Source of the DNA: Pseudomonas migulae | Lineage (GTDB): Bacteria > Pseudomonadota > Gammaproteobacteria > Pseudomonadales > Pseudomonadaceae | Assembly: GCF_024169315.1 (NCBI RefSeq) | Contig: NZ_JALJWR010000001.1 | Coordinates: forward strand, 4,948,501-5,012,500 | Length of the DNA stretch: 64,000 bases | Direction of reading: 5' to 3' | Part shown: in pieces, positions 17,670 through 27,834 of the stretch | Layout of the letters: each line of letters opens with the position of its first letter | Numbering within the stretch: the first letter of the stretch is position 1 | Notes under the pieces: generated by a model | Seen by the model: the letters and a program-made list of their open reading frames with translations, nothing else | Databases searched by the model: none | Told to the model about the DNA's origin: nothing | Translations under genes and position numbers: made by a program

Positions 17670-19235
17670 TCAGAACTGGAAGTAAAGGAACGGCGAGAAG
17701 CTTTGCGCCGAGAGTTTGAAAATCGAAGCGATGAACAGCACCAGTACCAGCGTGCGCATCACGTAACGCGACCAGTCCGCGGTCCAGTAAGCCGGTTGCA
17801 CGGAGGCTTCAACGCCAACGGTGTAACCCGGTTCGTGGATGCTGGCCGGGTTGTCGCCTGGTACAGCCTTGATCATTCCAGGTGTCGCGGCGGCAGGGCC
17901 GTCGGCCTCGACGTTCACGGCAGGCTTGGTCTTCTCAGGTGGCAGGTTGCTGTAGAAATCACGAATGCCGAAGAACGCCAGGGTCATGTAAGCCACCACC
18001 AGGGTCGCGATTTGCAGACCGGTGAGGCTGGCCTGGTTGAGTTCCGACAGCGACCATTCGCCGAAGCTGAACATCGCACCGTACATACGGCCGGCGACGT
18101 GCAGGTTTTCCGAACGGAAGATCACCCAGCCCATGACCACGAGCAGGAAGGTCAGCGCCCAGCGGATCGGGTTGATGCTGCGCGGTGAAGTGTTCAGGCC
18201 CAGGGCTTTTTCAATGGCCAGCCACATGCCGTGCCACGCACCCCACACGATGTAGGTGATGTTCGCGCCGTGCCACAGACCACCGAGCAGCATGGTCAGG
18301 AACAGGTTGCGATAGGTCATCAGCGTGCCTTTGCGGTTACCGCCCAGCGTGATGTACAGGTAGTCACGCAACCAGGTCGACAGGCTGATGTGCCAGCGAC
18401 GCCAGAACTCGGTGATCGACTGGCTGATGTACGGCTGCTTGAAGTTTTCCATGAAGCGGAAACCCATCATCAAGCCCAGGCCGATGGCCATGTCGCTGTA
18501 GCCGGAGAAGTCGAAGTACAACTGCGCGGTGTAGGCGAGGGCCCCGAGCCAGGCGTCGCCCGTGGTCGGGTTCTGCAAGGCGAAGCAATGGTCGGCAACC
18601 ACCGCCAGAGTGTCGGCGATGAAGACCTTCTTGATGAAACCCTGCATGAACCGCGTGGCACCTTCGGAGAACTTGTCGAGGGTGTGGGTGCGGTTGTTGA
18701 ACTGGTCGGCGAGGTCGCGGAAACGCAAGACCGGGCCGGCAATCAGGTGCGGGAAGATCGCCACGAACGCTGCAAAGTCGATCAGGTTACGGGTCGCCGG
18801 GGTGTCACCGCGGTAGACGTCGATGATGTAGCTGATGGACTCGAAGATGTAGAACGAGATCCCGATCGGCAACAGCACGTGGGTCAGGATGAACGGCGAC
18901 AGACCGACCGAAGTCATCATCGCGTTGATGCTGTCGACGCCGAAGTTGGCGTACTTGAAGTAGCCGAGAATGCACAGGTCGACGGCCACGCCAAGCAGCA
19001 GCCAGCGCTGGGCCGGTTTGGTCCTGACGCCTGCAGCGCCGACTTTGAGGCCGATCCAGTAGTTCCACAGCGTGACGGCGGCGAACAACGCGAGGAAGTC
19101 CACGCGCCACCAGGCATAGAACACATAGCTGGCGATCAGCAGCAGCAGGTTGCGATAGCGTATTCCGCTCAAGTAGTACATGCCGAGAAAGATCGGCAGG
19201 AACAAAAACAGGAACACGTTGGATGAAAATACCAT
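17670..19235 (-). CDS. algI: Membrane-bound O-acetyltransferase AlgI
   Basis: 521 residues from the ATG at 19235, which has GGAGAG about ten bases upstream; an ATG eight codons earlier lacks such a site. It is a multi-spanning MBOAT protein with the family histidine in GGLWHGANITYIVWGAWHG (about residue 320) and the motif YFDFSGYSDMAIG near residue 240. It passes acetyl groups across the inner membrane to the periplasmic acetylation proteins. The C-terminal loop (about residues 430-490) is charged and proline-rich before a last membrane segment. A REP element separates it from algL. Confidence 0.95.
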   Translation of the reverse strand: MVFSSNVFLFLFLPIFLGMYYLSGIRYRNLLLLIASYVFYAWWRVDFLALFAAVTLWNYWIGLKVGAAGVRTKPAQRWLLLGVAVDLCILGYFKYANFGVDSINAMMTSVGLSPFILTHVLLPIGISFYIFESISYIIDVYRGDTPATRNLIDFAAFVAIFPHLIAGPVLRFRDLADQFNNRTHTLDKFSEGATRFMQGFIKKVFIADTLAVVADHCFALQNPTTGDAWLGALAYTAQLYFDFSGYSDMAIGLGLMMGFRFMENFKQPYISQSITEFWRRWHISLSTWLRDYLYITLGGNRKGTLMTYRNLFLTMLLGGLWHGANITYIVWGAWHGMWLAIEKALGLNTSPRSINPIRWALTFLLVVMGWVIFRSENLHVAGRMYGAMFSFGEWSLSELNQASLTGLQIATLVVAYMTLAFFGIRDFYSNLPPEKTKPAVNVEADGPAAATPGMIKAVPGDNPASIHEPGYTVGVEASVQPAYWTADWSRYVMRTLVLVLFIASIFKLSAQSFSPFLYFQF

Positions 19236-19322
19236 CCCGGTCTCTCCATGTTTAACCAACAGTCAAGGGCCGCAGCCCCCCCAAACCCCCCTGTGATATT
19301 TGAGGGGCAACACAACTTCAAT

Positions 19323-19411
19323 GTGGGAGCGGGCTTGCTCGCGAAAGCGGTGTATCAGTCGACATCATTGGTGCATGTCAGACAGCATTCGCGAGCAAGC
19401 CCGCTCCCACA
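19323..19411. repeat. REP pair between algL and algI
   Basis: Same inverted REP pair as elsewhere (GTGGGAGCGGGCTTGCTCGCGAA ... TTCGCGAGCAAGCCCGCTCCCAC) in the 203-base gap between algL and algI. Confidence 0.9.
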
Positions 19412-19438
19412 GGATCTCTATTCCACAGGGGATCTGTG

Positions 19439-20563
19439 TCAGCTCCCCTTATTGCCTTTTTCGTTGGCCGGGTCGTAGACCTTGGTCAGGTCACCCCCGA
19501 GGCGGAAGGTCTTGAACGGCTGCATCTCGCGCTTTTTCTCAAGCACATCCGGCGAGCAGGTGTAGAGCGTGCAGAACGGTTCGAGCCAGGCGAATTTCGA
19601 GTCGACCTTGAGGTCGGTCATGTCCTGTTCCTTGCCGTTCTTCTTCTCGAATTCTTCCGGGTCCTTGACCCCTGCGAGCACTCGATCACCCAGGCGTTTC
19701 AGCGCGCCGTTGTTTTCCTGACGCAAATCCACACCGTTGACCTGGGCGAAACTGGCGATCATCGCCAGTGGCGGCAGGGCATAGTTGTGATAGGCGAGGG
19801 CGCGTTGCTGGCGCTTGAGTTCGTTGGGCAGGAAACCCTGGGCGTCAATCTGATTGGCGCCGACCTTGAATTCCTTCACCGACCAGTCGAACAGGTCGCG
19901 ACGGTTGGTGGCGATGGACGTTGCCATCACCGACCAGGCGGACCAGTACGAGTGGTTGTTGGTTTTATCCAGCGGCAGGTTGTCCCAATCGCTGACCACC
20001 TGATCAGCCATTTTGCTGAACCAGGCTTCAATCAGCTGCGACTCTTGCTGGTGGTTGGCCAACGGATGCGAGTCGGAGAATTTCAGGCGCAGGTACGAAG
20101 ACGCCATGCTGCCCAGCGCCCATTTGCGCATCGACTTGCCGGTGTGGTTGAAGTCCTTGGACATCAGCGCATCGGCCTTGGCCCACGCGGTCAACCAGTT
20201 CAGCGTGCATTCGAGCTGTTCCGGGCGACCGTCACGCATGTACTGCATCACGCGCTTGCTGGTGCCGCGCTCAATCTTGGTGATGTCGGCGGTGGTGTCA
20301 CGAAAGGCTTTTTCCGAGGCTTCGTTCAGGGTCGAACGAGCCTTGTCGGAGCCTTCGTACTTGCTGCGAAATTGCAGCGAGCCGGTGTAGGGCGTCGGCA
20401 TTGCGTCACAGCCTTCGCTCTTGTCGCCGGTTTTGACTTTTTCGATCGGCGCGAAGTAACCCTGGGGTGGACGCAGGGGCGCGGCGGCCTGAGTCGCACC
20501 GGCAAACATGGCCAGGCTCAACAGGGACGGTGCGATCAGTCTTTTCAAAGTTCGGGTTTGCAT
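19439..20563 (-). CDS. algL: Periplasmic alginate lyase AlgL
   Basis: 374 residues from the ATG at 20563, which begins a clear signal peptide ([22 protein letters not shown]...ATQA) and clears the algX stop by seven bases; the upstream in-frame ATG would overlap algX. It is a family 5 polysaccharide lyase with the catalytic stretch NNHSYWSAW near residue 200. It cleaves alginate by beta-elimination in the periplasm, clearing chains that go astray during export. Confidence 0.95.
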   Translation of the reverse strand: MQTRTLKRLIAPSLLSLAMFAGATQAAAPLRPPQGYFAPIEKVKTGDKSEGCDAMPTPYTGSLQFRSKYEGSDKARSTLNEASEKAFRDTTADITKIERGTSKRVMQYMRDGRPEQLECTLNWLTAWAKADALMSKDFNHTGKSMRKWALGSMASSYLRLKFSDSHPLANHQQESQLIEAWFSKMADQVVSDWDNLPLDKTNNHSYWSAWSVMATSIATNRRDLFDWSVKEFKVGANQIDAQGFLPNELKRQQRALAYHNYALPPLAMIASFAQVNGVDLRQENNGALKRLGDRVLAGVKDPEEFEKKNGKEQDMTDLKVDSKFAWLEPFCTLYTCSPDVLEKKREMQPFKTFRLGGDLTKVYDPANEKGNKGS

Positions 20564-20570
20564 GATTGCC

Positions 20571-22019
20571 TCATTGCCCGGCCTGAGCGGTACGTTGCTC
20601 AGCGCCTGGGAACACGTTGCGTTTGCAGATTTTCGCTTCGACTTTCTGTGGCGCGGCACCTGCTTCAGGGCCCTGGACTTCGACGGCCAGCAGATTCTGC
20701 GAGGCCCAGTCTTCGTCCGTGCGCAACTCGAAGGCGAAACGCCCGTCGGTATCGGAGGTTTCCGGTTTATCGATCTTGATGTCCTCGTGGCGACCGTTCA
20801 TGTACCAGAGGGTGGCTTGCAGGGTTTTCACCGATGGATCGGCGAAGCGGATATCAACCTGGTGACTGCTGTTTTGCAGGTTCAGGTTCTTGCTGTTGAC
20901 CATCAATTCGTTCTTGCCCGGTTTCAACGTGGCACTGCCGCTCATCTGTGCATCCTTTCCTTCGCAACCGTTGTCCAGCAGCGCCATCATCTGGCGGTAG
21001 ATGGTTTCCTGGTCGAGGCGATAGAGCGGCGAGAATTCCCAGATCAGAATCTTCGGCGGCTTGGTCTGGAACTCTTCGCTGCCCAGGTACTGCAGCATCG
21101 AACCTTCCAGGCCACCGCCGGGGAATGCCACGTTGAGGATGTCGGCGCCGATGGCCTCTTCGAGGAAACCGGCGAAGTTGTAGTTCTTGCCACTGTGGCT
21201 GGTGCCGACCAGGGTGATCTCGGGATTGCCGGAGTCACTGAACAGATCGCCATCCGCCGCTTCGCCTTTCGGCTCGGTGGTGAACTGATCCATGTACTGG
21301 ATCGCGTAGCTGGTGCCACAGAGTTGACCAGCCATGTTGTGTAACGTTCCGGTCTTGCCCATGCGACCCGACTTGTGGCTCTCGAATTCGCGTTTCGGAA
21401 TGCCAGCAAATTCAGGCAATTGCTTGATTTTCTCACCGACGATTTTCGCCGTGCGCTGGGCGCCATACGGCGTCCAGTGTTGGTCGCCGCGGAAGTAGAA
21501 GTCGTGGGCGGGCAAGGTGTCGGGCAGCGATTCGTTGGTCAGCGGCGACAGGTCCGGCACTACGTAACCCATCTGCTCGAAACGGCCGAGCATGGTCTTG
21601 TAGTTCTTCAGCGCCTTGTCGAAATCGAACTTGGCCTTGTCTTCCGGATTGAGCTTGTTGCGGTTCACCAGGCCACGCGTAGGTTGATAAACAACAACGA
21701 GTTCCACGCCTTTGCTCTTGAACGCATCGTGCAGTTCTTTCATGCGTTTGTAGCCGGCGGGCGTGGTGTCGAATTCGGTGCGCAAGTCTTCCTGCGTACG
21801 GAACAGCCAGTCGCCCTGGGCCTGCACCAGCGTGGTGAAGTTCTGCTGGTAACGCGTGGTGTAGTTCTTCGCGTCATGGGCTTCGGGGCACAGGTTGCAG
21901 CACGGCTCGGCGTTGAATGCCGGTGCCTTGGCTTCATCGGCACGGGCGCCCGCGCTGGCCGCGAGAATGCCGACCGTCAGGGCCGACAAGCTGAGTAATT
22001 TGATCAAGTGTGGGTGCAT
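20571..22019 (-). CDS. algX: Alginate acetyltransferase/biosynthesis protein AlgX
   Basis: 482 residues with a signal peptide ending ASAGARA. The SGNH-like catalytic domain has D-x-H in [13 protein letters not shown] (about residue 175) and the serine block [17 protein letters not shown] (about residue 270). A C-terminal carbohydrate-binding module follows after about residue 345. AlgX is the terminal O-acetyltransferase that modifies mannuronate and is part of the periplasmic alginate complex with AlgK. It starts ten bases after algG. Confidence 0.95.
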   Translation of the reverse strand: MHPHLIKLLSLSALTVGILAASAGARADEAKAPAFNAEPCCNLCPEAHDAKNYTTRYQQNFTTLVQAQGDWLFRTQEDLRTEFDTTPAGYKRMKELHDAFKSKGVELVVVYQPTRGLVNRNKLNPEDKAKFDFDKALKNYKTMLGRFEQMGYVVPDLSPLTNESLPDTLPAHDFYFRGDQHWTPYGAQRTAKIVGEKIKQLPEFAGIPKREFESHKSGRMGKTGTLHNMAGQLCGTSYAIQYMDQFTTEPKGEAADGDLFSDSGNPEITLVGTSHSGKNYNFAGFLEEAIGADILNVAFPGGGLEGSMLQYLGSEEFQTKPPKILIWEFSPLYRLDQETIYRQMMALLDNGCEGKDAQMSGSATLKPGKNELMVNSKNLNLQNSSHQVDIRFADPSVKTLQATLWYMNGRHEDIKIDKPETSDTDGRFAFELRTDEDWASQNLLAVEVQGPEAGAAPQKVEAKICKRNVFPGAEQRTAQAGQ

Positions 22020-22029
22020 AAAATTATCC

Positions 22030-23601
22030 TCAGTCCCGCATTTCGGTCTGGCGTTCGACAGGGTCGATCAGCACGGCTTTCTGCTGGCGCACCAGCAGGT
22101 CGAGAATTTCATCCTGACGCTCGCCGAGAATCCCGTTGAAGCTGATGCCGCTGGATTTGGTCGGGGCGAGCATGGAGACGCGGTACAGCTCGACGCTCAG
22201 CGGCGAGTCGATGGACAGCGGTCCGCTGCCATTGCCGGCCAGTTCACCGCCGACGATGATCAGCGACACCTGGGCATCGAACGGATCGAGCTTGATGTCA
22301 CGGTCGGTGTCGCTCAAATCCTTGATGTGGCCGTAGACGCCAGTCAGTCCGTTGGCCATGGCGAGGTTTTCGTAGAGGCGGATGTTCACGCTGTTACGAA
22401 TACGAATGCCGTGGCGCTGGTTGCTGATCACCTTGTTGGCCCATAGCAGGTTGTCGGCACTCTCGTAGAGGGTGATGCCGTCGGTGTGGTTCTTGTAGAT
22501 CTCGTTGTAGGCGATGACGTTGTTGACACTGTTCCGGTCGATCACCAGGCCCGACAACTTGTTGTCGTAGCTGCGGTTGTTGAAGATGAAACTGTCGTTG
22601 ACCTCACGGGAAATAATGATCCCGTGCTTCTTCTTGGTCCCGTAGACGGTGTTGTCCGCGATGATCAGACCGTGGGAACGGTCATGCGGGTCGATGCCGT
22701 AGACGATGTTGTCTTTGTAGGTGTTGCCCTTGACCACGAAGTCGCGGGTTTCGTAGCAGTAGAAGCCGTACCACATGTCCGAGAACTCGGAGCCGACGAT
22801 CCAGCCGCTCGGTTCAGGGCGCTTGAGCACCTTGGCCATGTTTGGCGTGTACTGGGAAATACTCACGCCGTACGACTTACTGTTGGCGTAACCGAAACTG
22901 GCGATCTTGCTGTTGGCGATGTAGGTCTGGGTGCCGCCCCAGGACAGCAGGAACGGACGAAACTCCTTCGGCGACTTGAAGGCCGCCGGGCCGTTTGCCT
23001 TCTCGCTCCAGCCAGTGATTTTGGTGTCACGCACAAACAATTGGCCGTCGTTGACCATGAACGAACCGGCCTCCTGGGACAGGCGCAATTCCTGGGTCTG
23101 CTTGTCGATTTCCAGGATGCCTTTCTCGCCGACCACAATCGGCAACTTCGCCAGGAACACGCCCGGCGAGGTTTCGCTGAAGTACTGCTTGGGCAGTTTC
23201 TTCGCCAGGTCCTTGAGGTTCATGTAGCCGTCGTCGATGAAAATCGCCTGCGGGATACCGTGCTGACGCACCACCCATTCAGCCATTTTGTTATCGCCGC
23301 CGATGAAGTCCTTCAGGGCGTTTTCCTGCATCATCCGGCGCACGCTGATCTTGCCGGCCTTGGTGCGCACGACTTTCGCGGCGATGGCTTCGGCGGTGTA
23401 GCCGGAGGTGTCCGGCAGTTTCGGTTTTTCCAGCTCCAGCGGCGCGGTGGGCGCGCTGCTGACGGTGTAGGTCTTGGCCTGCTGCAATTCCTTGGCCGTG
23501 GTCACCGGCTTGACCGGCTCCACATTGGCGAAGCACGCCGAGCTTGCCAGCAGCATCGCGCCGGCCAGCAAGGTCAGTGAGCCTCTCTTCGGACTGTTCA
23601 T
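22030..23601 (-). CDS. algG: Mannuronan C5-epimerase AlgG
   Basis: 523 residues from the ATG at 23601, chosen because AAGGGAG lies upstream and a signal peptide (MNSPKRGSLTLLAGAMLLAS) begins there. An ATG at 23628 overlaps the algE stop and could be used by coupling. It is a right-handed beta-helix protein with the active-site motif DPHDRSHG near residue 315. It converts mannuronate to guluronate residues in the polymer in the periplasm and helps protect the chain from AlgL. Confidence 0.95.
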   Translation of the reverse strand: MNSPKRGSLTLLAGAMLLASSACFANVEPVKPVTTAKELQQAKTYTVSSAPTAPLELEKPKLPDTSGYTAEAIAAKVVRTKAGKISVRRMMQENALKDFIGGDNKMAEWVVRQHGIPQAIFIDDGYMNLKDLAKKLPKQYFSETSPGVFLAKLPIVVGEKGILEIDKQTQELRLSQEAGSFMVNDGQLFVRDTKITGWSEKANGPAAFKSPKEFRPFLLSWGGTQTYIANSKIASFGYANSKSYGVSISQYTPNMAKVLKRPEPSGWIVGSEFSDMWYGFYCYETRDFVVKGNTYKDNIVYGIDPHDRSHGLIIADNTVYGTKKKHGIIISREVNDSFIFNNRSYDNKLSGLVIDRNSVNNVIAYNEIYKNHTDGITLYESADNLLWANKVISNQRHGIRIRNSVNIRLYENLAMANGLTGVYGHIKDLSDTDRDIKLDPFDAQVSLIIVGGELAGNGSGPLSIDSPLSVELYRVSMLAPTKSSGISFNGILGERQDEILDLLVRQQKAVLIDPVERQTEMRD

Positions 23602-23627
23602 GTCAGGAACTCCCTTAGCGGTTCGCA

Positions 23628-25112
23628 TCAGAAGCGCCAGATCACGTCGACAAACGCGCGGTGCATGTACGAGTCGACTTCTTTGCCATAGGCATCGCCC
23701 GGCTTGAACACACCGCCACGCAAGCGCACGAGGGCCGACGGTTCGTCGATCGACTGGCTCAGCGCGGCAGGCAACAGGCCTTGCTTGAAGTACTTGGTGA
23801 CCACGAGGTCCATTTCCTGGCCGAGGTCTTTGTTGCCATCTTCCAGCGGTAACGAGGTGCTGGAGAGAATCGCGCCGGTCGGGTCAGTGTCGTTCTCGAC
23901 GGCGTTGATGCCGTTGCTGCCGACCGGCTTGTTGCCGTCGACGCGCCAGAACTTGTGGTAGATCACACTGGCGTCGTATTCGTCGTTGAGCATCCACGAG
24001 CCGAACAACGTTGCGGTTTGCATGTTGTTCATTTCGCCACGGAAGGCTTCGCCGAAACGGTGAACCCGCGAACGCGTACCGGTGTAGTTCGAGCGGTTGC
24101 TTTCCAGGCCGTTCTGTTCGTAGTCGGCACTGGCGCGGGCATAGGCTGCACCCACTTGCCATTGCGGATCGAGGCGCAGGCGCACACCGACATCGGTGGC
24201 CCAGCCGTTGAGGTCTTCACCGCGCTTGGCGTCGGTTGGACGCGTGCCGTCGGCGTTGAGCTGATTCACCGTGTCGGTGTCGCCGCTCATGCCGGTGACG
24301 CTGCCCCAGTAATTGACGGTGTTGGTGTTGCGGTAGTTGTAGGCGTCGCTGTCGGCGGTGAGGCCGAGCCAGCTGATGTCGCCGTTCTGTTTCTTGTCCA
24401 GCGAGTCGCCGGCCACACCCGGTTCCGGGTAATCGAGCTTGCCGTCATCGTGGGTATGATGACCGCGAATCCCGACCCAGTTGCCCGGCGTCCATTGATA
24501 CGCGGTATCGGCGTAGACGTGCAGGCGATCCTTGTCTTTCGGTGCCAGTTCTTTCAGGTCGGTGCGGTATTCGCTGAAGCGTTCGGCAATACCGACGTTG
24601 GCGCGCAACAAGGTGGTGTCGAAGGTCCAGTTCAGGGCTTCGATGTTGGTGTCGCGCCATTGGCCGTCGTCGTTGCGCAGGCGTTGGCGACCGAGCTTCA
24701 ATTGCTCGCCCGGATACGGCGTGAAGCCGCTGTAGCCGACCCAGAATTCGCGCATGGCCAGGTAGTTTTTCTTGGTCTTGCGATCACCGTTGTCGGTGGC
24801 CTGGGTGCCGTCGTTGTCGGACTGCTGCAAGGTGTCGGTTTCGATGATGTCGGTGGACGTCACGGCCTGACCCATGGCGTAGGCGCTCCACGAGCCGCTC
24901 TCGCCATAGACCCATGGACGCAGGTCGAGGCCGACGCCGTTGACGTCGCCGCCACTGGCGGTGCCGAGGTCACGGTCATCTTCGGACTGACCGGTGACTT
25001 TCACGTCCAGACCGAAATTCTTGGCTTCGGTCTCTGCCGCCAGGGTTGGACAAGACCAGATCAGCGCGAACGTCAGACCGATACCGGCCTTCATGAATGG
25101 ATTCAACTTCAT
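23628..25112 (-). CDS. algE: Outer-membrane alginate porin AlgE
   Basis: 494 residues with a signal peptide ([20 protein letters not shown]...LAA) and alternating beta-strand pattern through to a terminal aromatic residue (VIWRF), as outer-membrane barrels end. AlgE is the 18-stranded exit channel for alginate and pairs with the lipoprotein AlgK. Its start overlaps the algK stop (ATGA). Confidence 0.95.
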   Translation of the reverse strand: MKLNPFMKAGIGLTFALIWSCPTLAAETEAKNFGLDVKVTGQSEDDRDLGTASGGDVNGVGLDLRPWVYGESGSWSAYAMGQAVTSTDIIETDTLQQSDNDGTQATDNGDRKTKKNYLAMREFWVGYSGFTPYPGEQLKLGRQRLRNDDGQWRDTNIEALNWTFDTTLLRANVGIAERFSEYRTDLKELAPKDKDRLHVYADTAYQWTPGNWVGIRGHHTHDDGKLDYPEPGVAGDSLDKKQNGDISWLGLTADSDAYNYRNTNTVNYWGSVTGMSGDTDTVNQLNADGTRPTDAKRGEDLNGWATDVGVRLRLDPQWQVGAAYARASADYEQNGLESNRSNYTGTRSRVHRFGEAFRGEMNNMQTATLFGSWMLNDEYDASVIYHKFWRVDGNKPVGSNGINAVENDTDPTGAILSSTSLPLEDGNKDLGQEMDLVVTKYFKQGLLPAALSQSIDEPSALVRLRGGVFKPGDAYGKEVDSYMHRAFVDVIWRF

Positions 25113-26620
25113 AGGGATTCCTCGCCGTCTTCTTCTTCCAGGGCATGCAGTTCCAGCGTGTTCTGGCTCAAGGCGCCACGAACGGCCTGTTCTTGTTTCA
25201 ACAGGCGTTGGGCCTCGGCGAGCTGGGCAGGCGGCAGTTGGGCTTCGAGTGTCTGCGCAAGCTCGGTGGCTTGCGGGGTGTTCTGGGCCTTGGCCAATTG
25301 GCTGAAGACATAAGCATTAAGCGGGTTGGGCCGGGTGCCCTTGCCTTGGGAAAACAGCTGGGCGATGGCGAAGTCGGCACTGTTCTGGCCGTTGCGCGCA
25401 GCCTTGAGCAGGTGGTCCAGCGCTTTCTGCGAATAAACCTTGCCCAGGTAACCGCGACGGTAGATCTGGCCGAGGTAGTAATCGGCGGCCACTTCTCTGT
25501 CGACGGCTTTCTTGAAGTGTTCTTCGGCGACCTTCGCGTCGGCCGGCACCATTTTGCCTTCGTAGTAGAGCTTTCCGAGCAACAGTTCGGCGCGCGGCTG
25601 GTCAGCGGCACGGCCGTTGTCCAGGTACTTCATCATCGTGTCGACGTCGCCGAGTTCCGGGAAGTCGTACAGCAATTGCGCCAGGCTGACCCACGAAGCG
25701 GGGTAGCCGGGGGCGATGCCTTCGAGCAGCGACTGAGCGGTTTTCTCGTCGGTCTTGCCCAGGCTTGCATCACCGAGCACACGAGCGACGCTGTCAACGC
25801 GCTGAGCAGAAACGGTTCCACGGGCATGCGCCGCTTGCATCTGTTTGATCAGCTCGGCCTGCTGTTCCGGTTTGCCTTGTTTCTGGTAAACCGTGGCCAG
25901 CTCGACGTAGCAGATGTCGGTGGTGTTCAACGCGGCTTTGCAGATGGTGACGACTTCGTCGAGGTGCTGGTCGTAGGTGCCCTGGGTGCGATAGAGCAGC
26001 ACTTGGGCCAGGCCCGCTTCAGGCTTGCCTTCGGCGCGCCATTGGCTGATCTGCTGTTGCGCGTTGACGTTCGGGAAACTGTGGGGGTATTGCAGGTACA
26101 GCATCGCCAGCGGAATCAGCGTATTGCCTTCGCCATTGGCCGAGGCTTTTTTCAACAGGCCTTCGGCTTCGTGCTGTTCGGCTTCGGTGGAACCGGGCTT
26201 GGCCACCAGCAGGCGACCCAGGCGAGCCTGAGCCCGCGGCGAAACATCGGCTGCGGCGCGGTAAGTCGCCTCGGCCTGCTTGATCTGCGCCGGGTCGCGG
26301 CTGTCGACCTGGATATCGGCGAGGCCTACTTGAGCCTCGCTGTAGCCGAGGTCGGCCAGTTGCTTGTAGTTCTGCTGCGCCAGCGTGGTGTCGCCGCGCT
26401 TGAGAGCTTCATTGGCCAGGCGCTGGTCGGGCAGACCGGCGCAACCGGCCAGGCTTACGGCCAGGGCCAGCGAACAGAACGCGTAACACATGTGAGAGCG
26501 GGCTTGCTCGCGAAGCAGGCGCTGCGATGCATCAGGCAGACCGCGTTGTTCCCTTCGCGAGCAAGCCCGCTCCCACAGGGTTTGCGGTGTTTTCAAGAGA
26601 CTGATAATGGTCACAGGCAT
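25109..26620 (-). CDS. algK: Alginate secretion lipoprotein AlgK, 5' end disturbed by a REP element
   Basis: The open frame is 503 residues. From about residue 55 it is AlgK: lipobox LAGC, then [21 protein letters not shown] and Sel1/TPR-like repeats to the C-terminus. AlgK is an outer-membrane lipoprotein scaffold that localises AlgE and contacts AlgX. Two starts compete. The ATG at 26620 has AGAGGA upstream but reads through a REP element (residues ~15-43 are translated REP). The ATG at 26491 lies at the REP edge, directly before a short hydrophobic stretch and the lipobox, but has no clear ribosome site. Either the lipoprotein signal peptide is preceded by a long polar extension, or translation starts weakly. 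The gene is otherwise intact and overlaps algE. Confidence 0.9.
   Translation of the reverse strand: MPVTIISLLKTPQTLWERACSRREQRGLPDASQRLLREQARSHMCYAFCSLALAVSLAGCAGLPDQRLANEALKRGDTTLAQQNYKQLADLGYSEAQVGLADIQVDSRDPAQIKQAEATYRAAADVSPRAQARLGRLLVAKPGSTEAEQHEAEGLLKKASANGEGNTLIPLAMLYLQYPHSFPNVNAQQQISQWRAEGKPEAGLAQVLLYRTQGTYDQHLDEVVTICKAALNTTDICYVELATVYQKQGKPEQQAELIKQMQAAHARGTVSAQRVDSVARVLGDASLGKTDEKTAQSLLEGIAPGYPASWVSLAQLLYDFPELGDVDTMMKYLDNGRAADQPRAELLLGKLYYEGKMVPADAKVAEEHFKKAVDREVAADYYLGQIYRRGYLGKVYSQKALDHLLKAARNGQNSADFAIAQLFSQGKGTRPNPLNAYVFSQLAKAQNTPQATELAQTLEAQLPPAQLAEAQRLLKQEQAVRGALSQNTLELHALEEEDGEESL
26492..26579. repeat. REP pair inside the 5' part of the algK reading frame
   Basis: GTGAGAGCGGGCTTGCTCGCGAA at one end and TTCGCGAGCAAGCCCGCTCCCAC at the other form an inverted pair. 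Its length keeps the algK frame open without a stop. It lies between the best algK ribosome site (just upstream of 26620) and the lipobox. Confidence 0.88.
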
Positions 26621-26629
26621 GTCCTCTGC

Positions 26630-27799
26630 TTAAATACCGGAAGCCATGGCTTTATCGATCAGCCAGTTCAGGTTCGGGCCACGGTCGCTGTTCACTTCAA
26701 CCGGGCGGCCGGCGAATTTGCTGTCCAGCGGTTCGTCAGGCTGGATCAACACGCGGATGTCGGATGACAGGTCGGCGCTTTTCAGGCTGGTGCTGCTGAC
26801 GATCTTGCCGGTGCGGGTTTTGTCTTCGCCGGCAATCTGGAAGCTGACGTTGGTGCCTGGACGCACATCGCCGAACTGGCGATAGGAGAAGCGTGCTTCG
26901 ACGTTGGCTTCGCTGTTACGCGGCACCAGTTGGAAGATCACGTCGCCCTTGCTGGCGTACTGACCGTTGGCGACCAGTTGCTGGGCCACGGTGCAATCGC
27001 ACGGCGACGTCAGGGTGCCGGTCATTTGCTTGCCGAACAGTTCTTCAACCTTGGCCGGTTGCAGTTGATTGTCGTCAAGATGACCCTTGAGCACGTCGAG
27101 CATGCTGGTGCTGAAGGTCGCAAGCGGCGCGCCTTTGGCAGCGATGCCGTCAGCCTTGATCAGGCTCTGCACGGTGCCGTCGCGCGGCATGGTGATGTTC
27201 ATGCCTGGCACGCTGACCAGACCGGCCTGGGCGTGGCTGACGAAGTACATGCCGTACACCGATTTGAAAATGAAACCGAACGCCGCCAGGCCGACGAGGA
27301 AAATCGCCAGGCTGAAGGTCACTGCACGCAGGCGACCGAACGCAGACATGCCGTGGCCGCCATCCTTGACCTTGCGCGCCTTGGTGAAGTTGTCGCGCTG
27401 CAGGGTCGCCAGCACTTCACCCATGCTGACGATATCGCCGGCCAGGTGCGAGGTGATCAGGTGGCGCAGGGTCGAGATGTCTTGCGGTTCCAGGTTCTGG
27501 AACTGGCAGCCGGCACGACCGGTCTGGCGGTCGACGGAGCGCACTTGCAGCTCCACGTCCATGGCCAGGCCGAGGTTATCGATGACGAACTGCAGGCGAG
27601 CCTTGTACACGTCGCCGATCTTCAGTGGCAGTTGACCGGCGTTGAACGCCAGGCCACCTGCGGAGAGGTCGATCACTCGAGCTTCCATCGGCGTCCGGTC
27701 CGGACCGAAGAAACGCAGCTTGGCCGGAATTTTCACTCGGGCGTGTTGGCGCTGGGCTTCTGACTCATGCACTACGTTGGCGTTGACGGCGGTATTCAT
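26630..27799 (-). CDS. alg44: Alginate polymerisation protein Alg44 (PilZ, c-di-GMP receptor)
   Basis: 389 residues. The N-terminal PilZ domain shows the c-di-GMP binding pair QRQHAR (about residue 17) and DLSAGG (about residue 44). A single membrane segment follows near residue 160 (VTFSLAIFLVGLAAFGFIF), then a periplasmic membrane-fusion-like domain. Alg44 activates polymerisation by Alg8 when c-di-GMP is bound. It lies 35 bases downstream of alg8 and 9 bases before the first algK start. Confidence 0.95.
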   Translation of the reverse strand: MNTAVNANVVHESEAQRQHARVKIPAKLRFFGPDRTPMEARVIDLSAGGLAFNAGQLPLKIGDVYKARLQFVIDNLGLAMDVELQVRSVDRQTGRAGCQFQNLEPQDISTLRHLITSHLAGDIVSMGEVLATLQRDNFTKARKVKDGGHGMSAFGRLRAVTFSLAIFLVGLAAFGFIFKSVYGMYFVSHAQAGLVSVPGMNITMPRDGTVQSLIKADGIAAKGAPLATFSTSMLDVLKGHLDDNQLQPAKVEELFGKQMTGTLTSPCDCTVAQQLVANGQYASKGDVIFQLVPRNSEANVEARFSYRQFGDVRPGTNVSFQIAGEDKTRTGKIVSSTSLKSADLSSDIRVLIQPDEPLDSKFAGRPVEVNSDRGPNLNWLIDKAMASGI

Positions 27800-27834
27800 A
27801 TGGGCGATTTCCTAGTTAATTCAGGCGAGTTCGG

